In this document: positions 1 to 9,243 of the stretch, one piece after another | How the letters are laid out: the number at the start of each line of letters is the position of its first letter | Numbering within the stretch: position 1 is the stretch's first letter | From: CAVTQZ01 sp963737015 | Lineage (GTDB): Bacteria > Actinomycetota > Acidimicrobiia > Acidimicrobiales > UBA8190 | NCBI GenBank assembly: GCA_963737015.1 | Contig: CAVTQZ010000001.1 | Coordinates: 1,798,001 to 1,862,000 of the forward strand | Length of the DNA: 64,000 nt | Direction: 5' to 3' | Made by a program: the position numbers and the translations under genes | The notes under the pieces: generated by a model | What the model saw: only the letters and a program-made list of their open reading frames with translations | What the model was told of the DNA's origin: nothing | Database searches by the model: none

Positions 1-1012
1 CCGGCGGGCGCTCGGCACCGGTGCGTCCGTCCTCGGATGCATCGTCTGTGGCACGAAGGTCTTGCTCGCGAGCCTGGCCCAGGGCTTCTTCGATCTCTCG
101 TGGATCGATCCCGGGCTCGTCGAACGGTCCGCGCCTCCGGCGGTGCGCCAACGCGAAGGGTGCCACGCGACGGACCTCGTCCAGACCGGCCTCGGACTTT
201 TCCTCGAGACCTGCGAGCGCGGCGGCGGCTCGGCAGATGACGATGTCGGCGCGAAGGCCCTCGGCTCCGAGGCCCGCACACATGGACGCAACGGTCAAGA
301 CCACGTCGTCGGGGATGGCCGCGGGGCGCGCCGATCCGAGGCGCTTGCCGAGCTCGGTCTCCTCTTCTTGCCAGGAATCCCAGAACTCGACCGGATCGGC
401 GTCGTGAGCGAGGCGGCGGCGAACGCCCTCGGCACGAACCCCGGCGTCGGAGCTGCTGCGGATCTCCACCGAGAGCCCGAAGCGGTCCATCAACTGAGGA
501 CGAAGCTCGCCTTCTTCGGGGTTCATCGAACCCACGAGCACGAAACGCGCAGGGTGCTCTGCCGATATGCCCTCTCGTTCGACGCGGTTCACGCCGCTCG
601 CGCTCACGTCGAGGAGCACGTCTACCAGATGGTCCGGCAACAGGTTCACCTCGTCCACGTAGAGGACTCCGCCGTCTGCGTCGGCGAGGAGCCCGCGCCT
701 CAGCACCTGTTTCCCCTTGCCGAGCGCGGCTCCGATGTCGATGGTGCCGACCACGCGGTCCTCCGTTGCGCCGATGGGGAGCTCCACGAACCGCGCGCGG
801 CCGGGCAAAAGCGACGCGAGAGCCCGCGCCAGGGTCGACTTCGCGCTCCCCTTCTGACCCCGTAGGAGCACCCCGCCGATCCGAGGATCGACGGCGTTCA
901 GCATCAAGGCCAGCTTGGCGTCCTCGTGGCCGGCGACAGCACTGAACGGGAACGGCCTCGGAGAGCCTGGGGCGCCGCGGTCCGCCGAGCGTTTGTTCCG
1001 CGCCTTGCTCAC
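1..1012 (-). CDS. Magnesium-chelatase-type AAA+ subunit (ChlI/ChlID-like), partial
   Basis: The gene starts with GTG at 1012, sharing GTGA with the cobN stop, and runs off the left edge; about 337 residues are visible. They form an AAA+ domain of the BchI/ChlI/CobS type: a Walker A motif GQKGSAKST at residues 52-60, a Walker B segment GGVLYVDEVNLL near 114-125 and an arginine-rich stretch preceding the edge. The last visible residues become acidic (TDDASEDG), as in the linker that joins the ChlI and ChlD halves, so a C-terminal von Willebrand domain outside the window is expected but not seen. In actinobacteria such a protein next to CobN is thought to act as the ATPase partner that drives cobalt insertion into hydrogenobyrinate a,c-diamide in the cytoplasm. 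Magnesium chelatase for chlorophyll is unlikely, given the B12 context. Confidence 0.88.
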   Translation of the reverse strand, partial: MSKARNKRSADRGAPGSPRPFPFSAVAGHEDAKLALMLNAVDPRIGGVLLRGQKGSAKSTLARALASLLPGRARFVELPIGATEDRVVGTIDIGAALGKGKQVLRRGLLADADGGVLYVDEVNLLPDHLVDVLLDVSASGVNRVEREGISAEHPARFVLVGSMNPEEGELRPQLMDRFGLSVEIRSSSDAGVRAEGVRRRLAHDADPVEFWDSWQEEETELGKRLGSARPAAIPDDVVLTVASMCAGLGAEGLRADIVICRAAAALAGLEEKSEAGLDEVRRVAPFALAHRRRRGPFDEPGIDPREIEEALGQAREQDLRATDDASEDGRTGAERPP

Positions 1013-4000
1013 AGCGATTCCTCCCACGACTCGGCCTCGAGCACGGCCTTGCGAAGAGCATCGAGAGACTGCGCAGAGGCGTTCCACATGCCGCGCTCAT
1101 GGGCCTCGAGAAGGCGCTCGGCGATGGAGCGCAACGCCCAGGGGTTCGACGACTCGAAGAACTTTCTCACGCGGGGATCACTCACGTACGCCTGGGTCAC
1201 GCGCTCGTACATCCAGTCCTCGACCACCCGAGCGGTGGCGTCGTAGCCGAACAGATAATCGACAGTTGCAGCCATCTCGAAAGCGCCCTTGTAGCCATGT
1301 CGCTGCATCGCGTCGATCCACTTGGGGTTCACGACGCGAGTCCTCACCACACGCGCGGCTTCTTCGGCGAGGCTGCGAACCCGCGGCTTCGAGGGATCTG
1401 CCGAGTCCCCGAACCAAGCCTTCGGCTGCGCGCCCGTGAGTGCCCGGATCGTGGCCACCATCCCCCCGTGGTCCTGGAGGTAATCGTCCGAGTCGAATAT
1501 GTCGTGCTCCCGGTTGTCCTGGTTCTTCACCGCGACCTCTACGGCCGAGAGCCGGCGACGCATCGCGGCGGAGTCCGGCACACCCATGCCGCTGCGGGTG
1601 TAGGACCATCCGCTCCAAGCCTCGTAGACAGACGCGAGATCCGCGTCGGATCGCCAGTCGCGCGACTCGAGTAAAGGCAGGATCCCCGACCCGTAGGCGC
1701 CGGGCTTCGCACCGAATATCCGTGGGTCGTCGTCGAAGCCCGCCATGGAGAACGCCTCGTCCAAGAGCACCACGAGGTGCGGGAACGCGTCGCGGAAGAA
1801 ACCGGATATGCGCAGTGTGACGTCCACCCTCGGGCGTCCGAGCTCTTCCTCGGTCATGAGCTCGAGGCCCGTCACCCTCCCGGACGAGGCCTGCCAGAGC
1901 GGACGGACACCGACGAGCGCGAGTGCCTCGGCCACGTCGTCACCCATCGTCCGCATCGCGGAGGTTCCCCAGACCACGAGCCCGACACATCGTGGAACCG
2001 TGCCCTCCTCTTCAAGATGACGCGCGACGAGAGCGTCCGCGAGCTTGCAGCCCACCTCCCAGGCCAACGGGGACGGGACGGCCTTCGGGTCCACCGAATA
2101 GAAATTCCGCCCGGTCGGGAGCACGTGCCCCATGCCCCTCGTCGGCGCCCCGCTCGGACCGGCTGGAACATACCGCCCGTCGAGCGCGCGAAGAATGTTT
2201 CCGATCTCGTCGGGCGTGCGCCGAAGGGAAGGGACGAGGCGGTCGCAGACCCATCGCAGCGTCGGGTCGTCGCCCTCGTAGGACCAACCACGGCACTGCA
2301 GCTCCGAAAGAACACTCCGATTGGCGCTCTCGAGCGCGTCCACCTCTTCGCGTCCCGCATTGTCGGAAAGCCCTCTGCGCAGCGACGGAACGGCGCCTTG
2401 CGCGACGCGGGTCATCGCGAGGACGAGGTCGAGCTCGGTCTCGCCCGATGGAGCCGTCCCCAAGACGTGCAGCCCACCTCGGATCTGCGCGTCCTTGAGC
2501 TCGCACAGATACCCGTCCACTTCGAGGATCAATTCGTCGAACTCCGAGGCGTCGGGCGCGTCGGTGATGCCGAGGTCGTGATGAATCTGCGCATCGACGA
2601 GCATCTCCCAGACCCTCTTTCGGATGGCAGGCAGCTTCTCGGGATCGAGCGCCGCGATCTGCGCGTGCTCGTCCAGGAGCGACTCAAGACGGGCGAGCTC
2701 GTCGTAGGTCTCGGCCCGGGTCATCGGGGGGAGGAGGTGGTCGACGATCACCGCGTGCGCTCGTCGTTTTGCCTGGGTGCCCTCGCCGGGGTCGTTGACC
2801 ACGAACGGGTACACGAGTGGAACATCTCCGAGACATGCGTCGGGGCCGCACGAAGCCGAGAGACCGACACCTTTCCCCGGTAGCCACTCCAGCGTCCCGT
2901 GCTTGCCCAGATGGACGATCGCGTCCGCACCCCACGCCTCGTCGAGCCAGCGGTAGAACGCAAGGAAGTGGTGGGTGCAAGCGAGATCCGGTGAGTGGTA
3001 GACGGCAACCGGGTTTTCGCCGAAGCCACGCGGCGGCTGCACCGCGACGATCACCCCGCCGAGGTCGAGACCGCAGAAAACGAAGTGCTCGTCGTCGACC
3101 AGGACGTTGCCCGGCGTATTGCCCCACGAAGCCTCGATGGCGACGCGAAGATCGTCAGGGAGACCTTTGAACGACCGCTCGTAGCTCGCAGCGCTCCAAC
3201 TTCCCACGAGACACTCACGGCCGGGCTCGGCGATCGTCTGCCGATCGTAGGAGAACCCGGTCGTGAGCTCGGACATGAGAGCCTGAGAGTCGGCCGGCAC
3301 GCGATCGACCCGATAGCCGGCACCGCGAAGAGCGTGCAACAACTCGATGACACTCTCGGGGGTGTCGAGCGCCACGGCGTTGCCGATTCGGCTGCGTTTG
3401 GTGGGGTAAGCCGACAGGACGATCGCGACCTTTCGATCAGAGGCGCGCTTTCGGCGCAAGCGCGCCAGCCGGGTGGCGGTGCCGGCCACGCGTCCGACCC
3501 TGTCAGGTCGGGTTCTGTACGCGGTGACGGGAGCGCCGAGCTCATCACCGTCGTCGACCACCTCCTTGAACGAGAAGGGCACAGAGACGATCCGGCCGTC
3601 GAATTCCGGTATCGCGATGCTCATCGCCACGTCGAGAGGCCCGAGGCCCACCTGACTCATCGCCCACGATCGCTCGTGGGACATGGCGGTCACCGCCTGC
3701 AAGACCGGCACGTCGAGGGCGGCGAGAGCCGAAGCGTCCCACTGGTCCCCGTCGGACGATCCCATCGCGAGCACGGTCGTGATGAGTGCGTCCACATCGC
3801 GCTGTGCGAGCAAGTCGAGCGCCCCTGAAGTTCCGGATTCCGTCGGCCTCAGGGAATAGCAGTAGACGCACAGCGCGTTCGCGCCGTGCTCTTCGAGCGC
3901 CGTGGCCAGGTCCTCGATGAATTGCGTGTTCCCCGACATCATGTGCGCGCGATAGAAGACGATGCCGACGGTCGGGCGCGTCGGGTCGCTTTCCGTCGGC

Positions 4001-4446
4001 CGGAAGATCCCCGATTCCGGCACGGGCTGCGGCGCGTCGAAGCCGAAACCACCCATGAGCACGGTGTCGCCGACGAATCTCAGGAGGTTCTCGATGTTCG
4101 AGAGACCTCCGTGCACCAGATACTCGAAGGCCTGCGCAACAGTGGCGGAAGGTTCCGTCGAGAGCGCAGTCAGCTCGGCGTCAGGAGCGGCTTCACCGGC
4201 GAAGGCGAGAAGTGGTATTCCGCCCGAGACGCAGGAGCGCCTAAGGGCGTCGAACTGCTCCTTCCACGCCTCCCTCCCCCCGAGGAGTCGGACCATGACG
4301 ACGCTCGCGCCCTCGACTGAAGGTGCTTCGGGCGTCGCCGACGGATTCGCCGCGCGCACAGGCCAGAAGCCTTCGGGCAGTCCCTCCACGACAGAGCGGA
4401 CCGCCAGGATGTCGGTGTCGGCGTTGGAGAGGAAGAGGATCGTCAC
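1009..4446 (-). CDS. cobN: Cobaltochelatase large subunit CobN
   Basis: A 1145-residue CobN/BchH-family protein starting with GTG at 4446, which overlaps the cobQ stop by 4 nt. The family segment IVHLGKHGTLEWLPGKGVGLS in the middle of the protein and GGVIVAVQPPRGFGENPVAVYHSPDL just before it are typical of CobN. CobN binds hydrogenobyrinate a,c-diamide and cobalt and needs an AAA+ chelatase motor, which here is probably the downstream overlapping gene. Length is slightly below the common 1200-1270 residues but no domain appears to be missing. It belongs to the minus-strand unit headed by a cobalamin riboswitch (cbiZ-cobQ-cobN-chelatase), so it should be repressed when cobalamin is abundant. 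It coexists with a CbiX chelatase on the opposite strand, so its real role here is open. Confidence 0.93.
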   Translation of the reverse strand: MTILFLSNADTDILAVRSVVEGLPEGFWPVRAANPSATPEAPSVEGASVVMVRLLGGREAWKEQFDALRRSCVSGGIPLLAFAGEAAPDAELTALSTEPSATVAQAFEYLVHGGLSNIENLLRFVGDTVLMGGFGFDAPQPVPESGIFRPTESDPTRPTVGIVFYRAHMMSGNTQFIEDLATALEEHGANALCVYCYSLRPTESGTSGALDLLAQRDVDALITTVLAMGSSDGDQWDASALAALDVPVLQAVTAMSHERSWAMSQVGLGPLDVAMSIAIPEFDGRIVSVPFSFKEVVDDGDELGAPVTAYRTRPDRVGRVAGTATRLARLRRKRASDRKVAIVLSAYPTKRSRIGNAVALDTPESVIELLHALRGAGYRVDRVPADSQALMSELTTGFSYDRQTIAEPGRECLVGSWSAASYERSFKGLPDDLRVAIEASWGNTPGNVLVDDEHFVFCGLDLGGVIVAVQPPRGFGENPVAVYHSPDLACTHHFLAFYRWLDEAWGADAIVHLGKHGTLEWLPGKGVGLSASCGPDACLGDVPLVYPFVVNDPGEGTQAKRRAHAVIVDHLLPPMTRAETYDELARLESLLDEHAQIAALDPEKLPAIRKRVWEMLVDAQIHHDLGITDAPDASEFDELILEVDGYLCELKDAQIRGGLHVLGTAPSGETELDLVLAMTRVAQGAVPSLRRGLSDNAGREEVDALESANRSVLSELQCRGWSYEGDDPTLRWVCDRLVPSLRRTPDEIGNILRALDGRYVPAGPSGAPTRGMGHVLPTGRNFYSVDPKAVPSPLAWEVGCKLADALVARHLEEEGTVPRCVGLVVWGTSAMRTMGDDVAEALALVGVRPLWQASSGRVTGLELMTEEELGRPRVDVTLRISGFFRDAFPHLVVLLDEAFSMAGFDDDPRIFGAKPGAYGSGILPLLESRDWRSDADLASVYEAWSGWSYTRSGMGVPDSAAMRRRLSAVEVAVKNQDNREHDIFDSDDYLQDHGGMVATIRALTGAQPKAWFGDSADPSKPRVRSLAEEAARVVRTRVVNPKWIDAMQRHGYKGAFEMAATVDYLFGYDATARVVEDWMYERVTQAYVSDPRVRKFFESSNPWALRSIAERLLEAHERGMWNASAQSLDALRKAVLEAESWEESL

Positions 4447-5993
4447 TTCGCGCCCGCTGCGATGAGGTCCTCGAGCGAACCCACCTCTGTATGCGCCTCG
4501 ACGAGGTCCGCCAGACGCTCCAGCTGGTCATCGCGCGCAGCGGCGAACGATGCTCCCGATGCCACGAAATGCTTTCGGCGACGCGCGGCGATCTCGCAGA
4601 GGAAAGTGGAGCGAAACGCGTCCTCTTCGAAGAGGCCGTGAAGATTCGTCCCTCTCACCGATTCGTCGCCCGGTGTGCCGGCGCCCTCTTCTTCCTCGCC
4701 GTACAAGTCGTCGAGATGCAGCCATGGACGGGCGGAGAGCCCCCGGGTGGTGCGGCCGTGGTGTATCTCGTAGCCCGAAACGCGCTCGCCGAGACCGTGA
4801 CCTCTTCGCTGACGCGTGATCTTCGTCTCGCAGAACACGGTTTCTACGTCCAGCCACCCGAGGCCATCGACGTCTCCGCGGCCGGACTCGATGGCGTCGA
4901 AGATGCGCCTGCCGAGCATCTGGTATCCACCGCAGATACCGATGACCGACGATCCACCTTTTCGCCGTACGGCGATCTCGCGATCGAAACCCCGTGCGCG
5001 AAGCCACTCGAGGTCGGCGACTGTCGCCTTCGTGCCCGGAATGACGATCAGGTCGGGGTCTGCGAGCCCGCCTGCGTCTCGAATCATGCGAACGCTCACG
5101 CACGGTTCGATGGAGAGCGCGTCTAGATCGGTGAAGTTCGAGATCCTCGGCAACTGCACGACGGCTACGTCGAGGATGTCCGATCCTGCCGCCGGTGTCA
5201 CGAGCGGCAACGGCCGGGGTCCCGAAAGGGCGAGGGAGTCCTCGGCGTCGAGCGAGACGTCGTGGACGAAGGGCAGGACACCGAGCGTCGGTACACCGCA
5301 GCGGCGTTCGAGCTCCCTGAGACCGTCGGCCAAAAGAGCGGGATCGCCACGGAATTTGTTCACGACGAACCCGGCGACGAGCTCGCGATACCTGGGAGGG
5401 AGCAGCTCGACCGTGCCGTAGAGAGAGGCGAACACTCCCCCGCGGTCTATGTCCCCCACGACGATGGCCCTGAGCCCAGCTTCGCCCGCCACTCGAAGGT
5501 TCACGATGTCGTGGTCGAGCAGGTTTATCTCCGTGGGGCTCCCAGCCCCCTCGAGGATGACCACGTCGAAGCGGCTGCGAAGCTCCGTTAGCGCATCCAT
5601 GACAGAGCCCAGGAGCATCGGCTTGAGCTCGTGGTACGCCGCTGCGCTCATGTGCCCGAGCGGCTCGCCGTTCACCACCACTTGGCAGCTGCGCTCGCCC
5701 GTCGGCTTCAGGAGGATCGGATTCATCGCAGCCTCCGGGACAGTCATCGCGGCGAGCGCTTGTACCGCCTGGGCGCGTCCGATCTCGTGGCCTTCGGGCG
5801 TCACATAGGAGTTGAGGGCCATGTTCTGAGCTTTGAAAGGGGCGACTTTCACTCCGCGGCGCGCGAGCATCCTGCACAATCCGCTCACGAAATGGCTCTT
5901 CCCGGCGTCGCTGGTGGTGCCGCAGACCATGAGGCCGCCGCGCAGAGAAGAGCGGGGACGCGTCAACGCACCGACCTTCGGCGGGTCAGCCAC
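4443..5993 (-). CDS. cobQ: Cobyric acid synthase CobQ/CbiP
   Basis: About 516 residues from a GTG at 5993 that overlaps the end of cbiZ by 8 nt; the open frame extends further upstream but that part lies inside cbiZ and the riboswitch. The N-terminal dethiobiotin-synthetase-like domain carries the P-loop GTTSDAGKS at residues 25-33 and the following KAQNMALNSYVT motif typical of CobQ. The C-terminal class I glutamine amidotransferase domain shows the nucleophile in GICGGYQMLG and the later GTNLHGLF histidine. The enzyme amidates positions b, d, e and g of adenosylcobyrinate a,c-diamide using glutamine and ATP. A start at the ATG two codons before VCGTT would give about 495 residues; either is acceptable for the family. 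Confidence 0.94.
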   Translation of the reverse strand: MADPPKVGALTRPRSSLRGGLMVCGTTSDAGKSHFVSGLCRMLARRGVKVAPFKAQNMALNSYVTPEGHEIGRAQAVQALAAMTVPEAAMNPILLKPTGERSCQVVVNGEPLGHMSAAAYHELKPMLLGSVMDALTELRSRFDVVILEGAGSPTEINLLDHDIVNLRVAGEAGLRAIVVGDIDRGGVFASLYGTVELLPPRYRELVAGFVVNKFRGDPALLADGLRELERRCGVPTLGVLPFVHDVSLDAEDSLALSGPRPLPLVTPAAGSDILDVAVVQLPRISNFTDLDALSIEPCVSVRMIRDAGGLADPDLIVIPGTKATVADLEWLRARGFDREIAVRRKGGSSVIGICGGYQMLGRRIFDAIESGRGDVDGLGWLDVETVFCETKITRQRRGHGLGERVSGYEIHHGRTTRGLSARPWLHLDDLYGEEEEGAGTPGDESVRGTNLHGLFEEDAFRSTFLCEIAARRRKHFVASGASFAAARDDQLERLADLVEAHTEVGSLEDLIAAGAK

Positions 5994-6624
5994 GGGCCCC
6001 GGAGCAAGCCCCCGAGAGCACTGCGGCGTGCACGGCACGGGCGATCCTCGAGCCCCAGCGCGATCTCGGGCCGCCGAACGCCGAAGGCTCTCCGTCCTCG
6101 GGGCAGACGATGCAGACCGCATCGGTCGCCGTGCCGGTGCAGTCGAAGCCCGCGTCGGACAGAGCTTGCACCTTCGCCTCTGTGACGGTGGAGACGGCGT
6201 TCACGAGCGCTGCATCCGAGAGACGCTCGGGGAGCACTGCGACGATATTTATGGTGCCGACGAGTGCCGGGGTGCACCTATCGTCCGGTGCGGCGGCGAG
6301 GATCGTCTGGCCGAGACCCACGGTCGCCATGACTTCGACGCCGGCGTCGGTCCCGCCGTGGTGCGCGCGGACGTTGGCCGAGGTCAACATGCCGACACCT
6401 CGCCCCGGAAGCCCGAGGGAGACGGCGAGCTTGGCCAGGTGGTGGTCGGGGTCACGGCGCGCGTACGAAGGTGGGACCTGAGCGTTCATCACCCAGCGGC
6501 GACCGCCGATCCCTCCGCCGTAGGGGCTGCTGGCAATGGATCTCATCCTCGCCGGCCAGCGCCATACCAGCACGGGGAGGTTCCGATCGCTCTCTCGGCG
6601 CACACGGATTTCGGGAAGCACCAT
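5986..6624 (-). CDS. cbiZ: Adenosylcobinamide amidohydrolase CbiZ
   Basis: About 212 residues starting at the ATG at 6624, roughly 30 nt after the end of a cobalamin riboswitch; longer in-frame starts fall inside the riboswitch and are rejected. The sequence matches CbiZ: RRWVMNAQVPPSY followed by RDPDHHLAKLA, then GVGMLTSANV, GTINIVAVL, and the family segment NAVSTVTEAKVQAL with TGTATDAVCIVC. CbiZ cleaves the aminopropanol amide of adenosylcobinamide, giving adenosylcobyric acid that re-enters the pathway, so it acts in salvage or remodelling of exogenous corrinoids. Its position directly in front of cobQ and cobN, under a riboswitch, links salvage to late synthesis. No signal peptide is seen, so it is expected in the cytoplasm. 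Confidence 0.85.
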   Translation of the reverse strand: MVLPEIRVRRESDRNLPVLVWRWPARMRSIASSPYGGGIGGRRWVMNAQVPPSYARRDPDHHLAKLAVSLGLPGRGVGMLTSANVRAHHGGTDAGVEVMATVGLGQTILAAAPDDRCTPALVGTINIVAVLPERLSDAALVNAVSTVTEAKVQALSDAGFDCTGTATDAVCIVCPEDGEPSAFGGPRSRWGSRIARAVHAAVLSGACSGARG

Positions 6625-6654
6625 CGTCCTCGCGTTCTTCCGAGATTCTTCCTC

Positions 6655-6815
6655 GGGCAGGCAGGTCTCCTGGCTCCCGGATCGACGTCTCCCCCGGCCT
6701 TCCCGCCGCAAGGGCCGTGGCCGTCTCGGGGTCGACTCCCCGGTCACAGTTGCGGGACAGCCCCGGACTCTCACCGGGTTCCCTACGCTGCGCTTCGAAC
6801 TCTAGGTCACGTGCG
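6655..6815 (-). ncRNA. Cobalamin riboswitch upstream of cbiZ
   Basis: Read on the minus strand, the segment contains the conserved core of the cobalamin aptamer: GGGAACCCGGTGAGAGTCC, then CTGTCCCGCAACTGTGACCGG, a GGCCACGG segment, GGCGGGAAGGCC, and the 3' box GGGAGCCAGGAGACCTGCC ending near 6656. The 5' limit is approximate. The cbiZ start codon lies about 30 nt downstream, so the element probably controls the cbiZ-cobQ-cobN-chelatase unit by hiding the ribosome binding site or by termination when adenosylcobalamin binds. No clear terminator with a U-tract is visible in the short spacer, which favours translational control; that is an inference. Confidence 0.92.
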
Positions 6816-6921
6816 GTGCCGACGCCCCGGGAGAACCTCTCTTGCAACGAGCCGTCGGGCTCTTGGCCAAGATTGCACCCGTGGCGACGGAGAAGGTGCA
6901 CCACATCGGAGTGACCGGCCT

Positions 6922-8310
6922 GTGAGCGGCTCGCTCGGCCCGCGTGTGGTGATCGCGGGGGTGGCATCAGGCGTCGGAAAGACCACGGTCGCCACGGGGC
7001 TCATGGCGTCGCTTCGCGCCCGGGGGATGCGAGTCGCCTCTGCGAAGGTCGGTCCCGACTTCATCGATCCGGGATACCACTCGCTTGCGACCGGACGACC
7101 GGGGCGCAATCTCGACAGTTGGATCTGCGGCGAGGGCTCGATAGCCCCCCTGGCAGCACGCGCCGCGGCTGGAGCGGACCTCCTGGTCGTCGAAGGCGTC
7201 ATGGGTCTTTTCGACGGTTCCTCGGACGGCGAACCCGAGGCGAGCACGGCTTCGATCGCGCGTCTGATCGATGCACCGGTCGTTCTCGTCGTCGACGCCT
7301 CGGCCATGAGCGGCTCGGTCGCCGCGCTCGTGTCGGGATATGCGACTTTCGACCCGCGCACCAACGTGGCGGGGGTGGTACTCAACCGTGTGGGCAGCCC
7401 CGGGCACGGCGACTTGCTCAGAGAAGCGCTCGAACCTCTCGGGATCCCGGTCCTCGGAGTGCTGCTGCGCGACGACGAATTCGTCTGGCGCGACCGCCAC
7501 CTCGGCCTCGTCCCCGTCGCGGAGGAACGCCCACGGATCGCGGCTTCACTCGGACGGCTCGCAGACGCGTTCGAGGCGTGCGTGGACATCGGTGCGTTGG
7601 TGTCCGTGGCGAAACGGGCCGGGCCTCGCACCGTCGGCGCTCCCTTGCTCCCAGAACGAGTCGTGCCCGCCGACGAACGACCCCTCGGACTGGCCGTGGC
7701 GGGCGGGCCCGCGTTCAGCTTCGTCTACAGGGACAACCTCGAAGCGCTCGAGGCGGCAGGCGCCGACGTGCTCGGCTTCGATCCCCTCGTGGACTCAGCC
7801 CTGCCCGAAGGAACCGAGGCGCTCTTCGTCGGCGGAGGATTCCCTGAGGTGTACGCGAAGGCGTTGAGCGAAAACTCCGTCCTCCTCACGGACCTGAGAT
7901 CGCGCTTTCGGAGCGCGTTGCCGACGTGGGCGGAGTGCGGCGGGCTCTTGTGGTTGTCCAGGACCCTCGACGGCGCCCCGCTGGCGGGAGTCGTCCCCAC
8001 CGATTGCGTCATGAGCGACCGTCTCGTGCTCGGGTACCGCTCCGCGACGGCGCGGGTCCCGAACCCGGTTGCGCCGGTCGGAAGAGAGCTGCGCGGCCAC
8101 GAATTCCACTACTCGTCGATCGAACCGGAAGGAGAGGCGCTCGAGCTTCGAAGCCGCTTCGGCACCCGCGAAGGGGGTTTCGCCACGGAACACCTCCTCG
8201 CGTCCTATCTGCACCTGCACCTGGGGGGCGATCCCTCGCCCGCCGCCCGCTTCGTCTCAGCTGCGGCGCGAGCCAGGCGGGCTGGAAGAACGTCCGGGCC
8301 GCGGGGGTAG
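6922..8310 (+). CDS. cobB: Cobyrinate / hydrogenobyrinate a,c-diamide synthase
   Basis: About 462 residues starting at GTG 6922, preceded by GGAG ten bases upstream; the much longer open frame to the left is antisense to cobQ and cbiZ. The N-terminal P-loop GVASGVGKTT lies near residue 11, followed by KVGPDFIDPGYH and LLVVEGVMGLFDG, all CbiA/CobB hallmarks. The C-terminal glutamine amidotransferase part has the nucleophilic cysteine in WAECGGLLWLSR and the histidines of GHEFHYS. It amidates the a and c carboxylates of cobyrinate (or hydrogenobyrinate) using ATP and glutamine. It is divergent from cbiZ, has no riboswitch of its own, and lies just upstream of the second riboswitch, so part of its transcript may read into the cobI chain. 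CbiA would be the name if the cobalt-early route operates. Confidence 0.93.
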   Translation: MSGSLGPRVVIAGVASGVGKTTVATGLMASLRARGMRVASAKVGPDFIDPGYHSLATGRPGRNLDSWICGEGSIAPLAARAAAGADLLVVEGVMGLFDGSSDGEPEASTASIARLIDAPVVLVVDASAMSGSVAALVSGYATFDPRTNVAGVVLNRVGSPGHGDLLREALEPLGIPVLGVLLRDDEFVWRDRHLGLVPVAEERPRIAASLGRLADAFEACVDIGALVSVAKRAGPRTVGAPLLPERVVPADERPLGLAVAGGPAFSFVYRDNLEALEAAGADVLGFDPLVDSALPEGTEALFVGGGFPEVYAKALSENSVLLTDLRSRFRSALPTWAECGGLLWLSRTLDGAPLAGVVPTDCVMSDRLVLGYRSATARVPNPVAPVGRELRGHEFHYSSIEPEGEALELRSRFGTREGGFATEHLLASYLHLHLGGDPSPAARFVSAAARARRAGRTSGPRG

Positions 8311-8315
8311 GGTTC

Positions 8316-8455
8316 GTCAGGCTGCGATCCACGGGTACCCGGTGCGAGTCCGGGGCTGCCACGCAACTGTGACCGCGTCAGCGAGCTCCCATGAGAGCCC
8401 GGCCTCGCCGGGAAGGTCGGAGCGGGCCTCGATGCGGGAGCCAGGCACCGGTCGC
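8316..8455 (+). ncRNA. Cobalamin riboswitch upstream of the cobI operon
   Basis: The plus strand carries ACCCGGTGCGAGTCCGGGGC, then CTGCCACGCAACTGTGACCG, a GCCGGGAAGGTCGG segment and the 3' box GCGGGAGCCAGGCACCGG near 8435-8452. These are the core elements of the cobalamin aptamer, although the core reads GCCACGC where GCCCCGC is usual and the 3' box lacks the common AGACCTGCC. It begins a few bases after the cobB stop and ends about 35 nt before the cobI start at 8491. It probably controls the chain cobI-cobM-cbiD-cobL-cbiG-cobJ-fdx-cobH-cbiX. Ends are approximate. Confidence 0.9.
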
Positions 8456-8490
8456 ATGCCGTGCACGCAGTGTCGTACGAGGAGCTGAAC

Positions 8491-9243
8491 GTGCGCCCGT
8501 CGTTGGTGGGCGTCGGAGTGGGGCCGGGTGATCCGTCCCTGCTGACGATGAGAGCGGTATCTGTGCTTCGCGACGCCGACCGGGTGCTCGCCCCCGCGAT
8601 CGCGCTCGACGCCGCGGGCCGGGCCGAATCGATAGTGCGCCAGGCGCTCCCCGACGTACGGGTCGAGCGGATCGTTTTCGCTGTCCTCGGAGACGAAGGC
8701 GAACGGCGCCTCGCCCACGAAGAAGCGGCCTCGCGTGTGGTGTCGCTCATGGACGACGGTGAGCGTGTGGCGTTCGTGACGCTCGGGGACCCGAACGTCT
8801 ACAGCACCTTCAGCCACCTTGCGGCAGCCGTCACGGCTGCCAGACCCGCCGCCTGCGTGGAGACGGTGCCGGGAATCATGGCCTTCCAGGAGCTGGCGGC
8901 GCGATCAGGGACCCTGGTGGTGGACGCCTCCGAGAGACTGCACCTGCTGAGCGCTGTCGAAGGTCCCGAGGTCCTCGACATCGCCCTCGCCGATCCCGAA
9001 GCTGCGATCGTCGTCTACAAGGGCGGGCGCCACGTGCCGGCGATAGCGGCGCGCCTCGAGGCGAGGGGCAGGCTCGACGACGCCGTGTTCGGCGAACTGC
9101 TCGGGCTCCCCGGAGAGAAGATCACGTCGCTCGAAGAGGTGTCCGGGTCCCCCGCCACATACCTTGCAAGCGTGCTGGTCCCACCGCGGCGTGTTCACCC
9201 GCCGAGCGAGCGGGGATCCGAGGGCCGGGGTGAGGGCTCGTGA
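8491..9243 (+). CDS. cobI: Precorrin-2 / cobalt-factor II C20-methyltransferase
   Basis: About 250 residues; GTG 8491 is chosen because GGAG sits six bases before it, whereas the upstream in-frame GTG at 8461 has no ribosome site and lies at the edge of the riboswitch. The tetrapyrrole methylase fold is clear: VGVGVGPGDPSLLTMRAV at the N-terminus, VAFVTLGDPNVYSTF, VPGIMAFQELAA and VYKGGRHV. The enzyme transfers a methyl group from S-adenosylmethionine to C20 of precorrin-2 or its cobalt form (CbiL). The stop overlaps the cobM GTG by 4 nt. An acidic and basic tail of about 15 residues (PPSERGSEGRGEGS) is not part of the fold. Confidence 0.92.
   Translation: MRPSLVGVGVGPGDPSLLTMRAVSVLRDADRVLAPAIALDAAGRAESIVRQALPDVRVERIVFAVLGDEGERRLAHEEAASRVVSLMDDGERVAFVTLGDPNVYSTFSHLAAAVTAARPAACVETVPGIMAFQELAARSGTLVVDASERLHLLSAVEGPEVLDIALADPEAAIVVYKGGRHVPAIAARLEARGRLDDAVFGELLGLPGEKITSLEEVSGSPATYLASVLVPPRRVHPPSERGSEGRGEGS

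Noticed and set aside
62..865. A 267-residue open frame on the plus strand at the left edge
   Set aside because: It is antisense to the AAA+ chelatase gene, which has clear Walker motifs. The plus-strand product has no recognisable domain and mirrors the codon bias of the true gene.
5833..6921. Long upstream extension of the cobB reading frame
   Set aside because: It runs antisense through cobQ, cbiZ and the riboswitch, and the conserved CbiA sequence starts only after GTG 6922.
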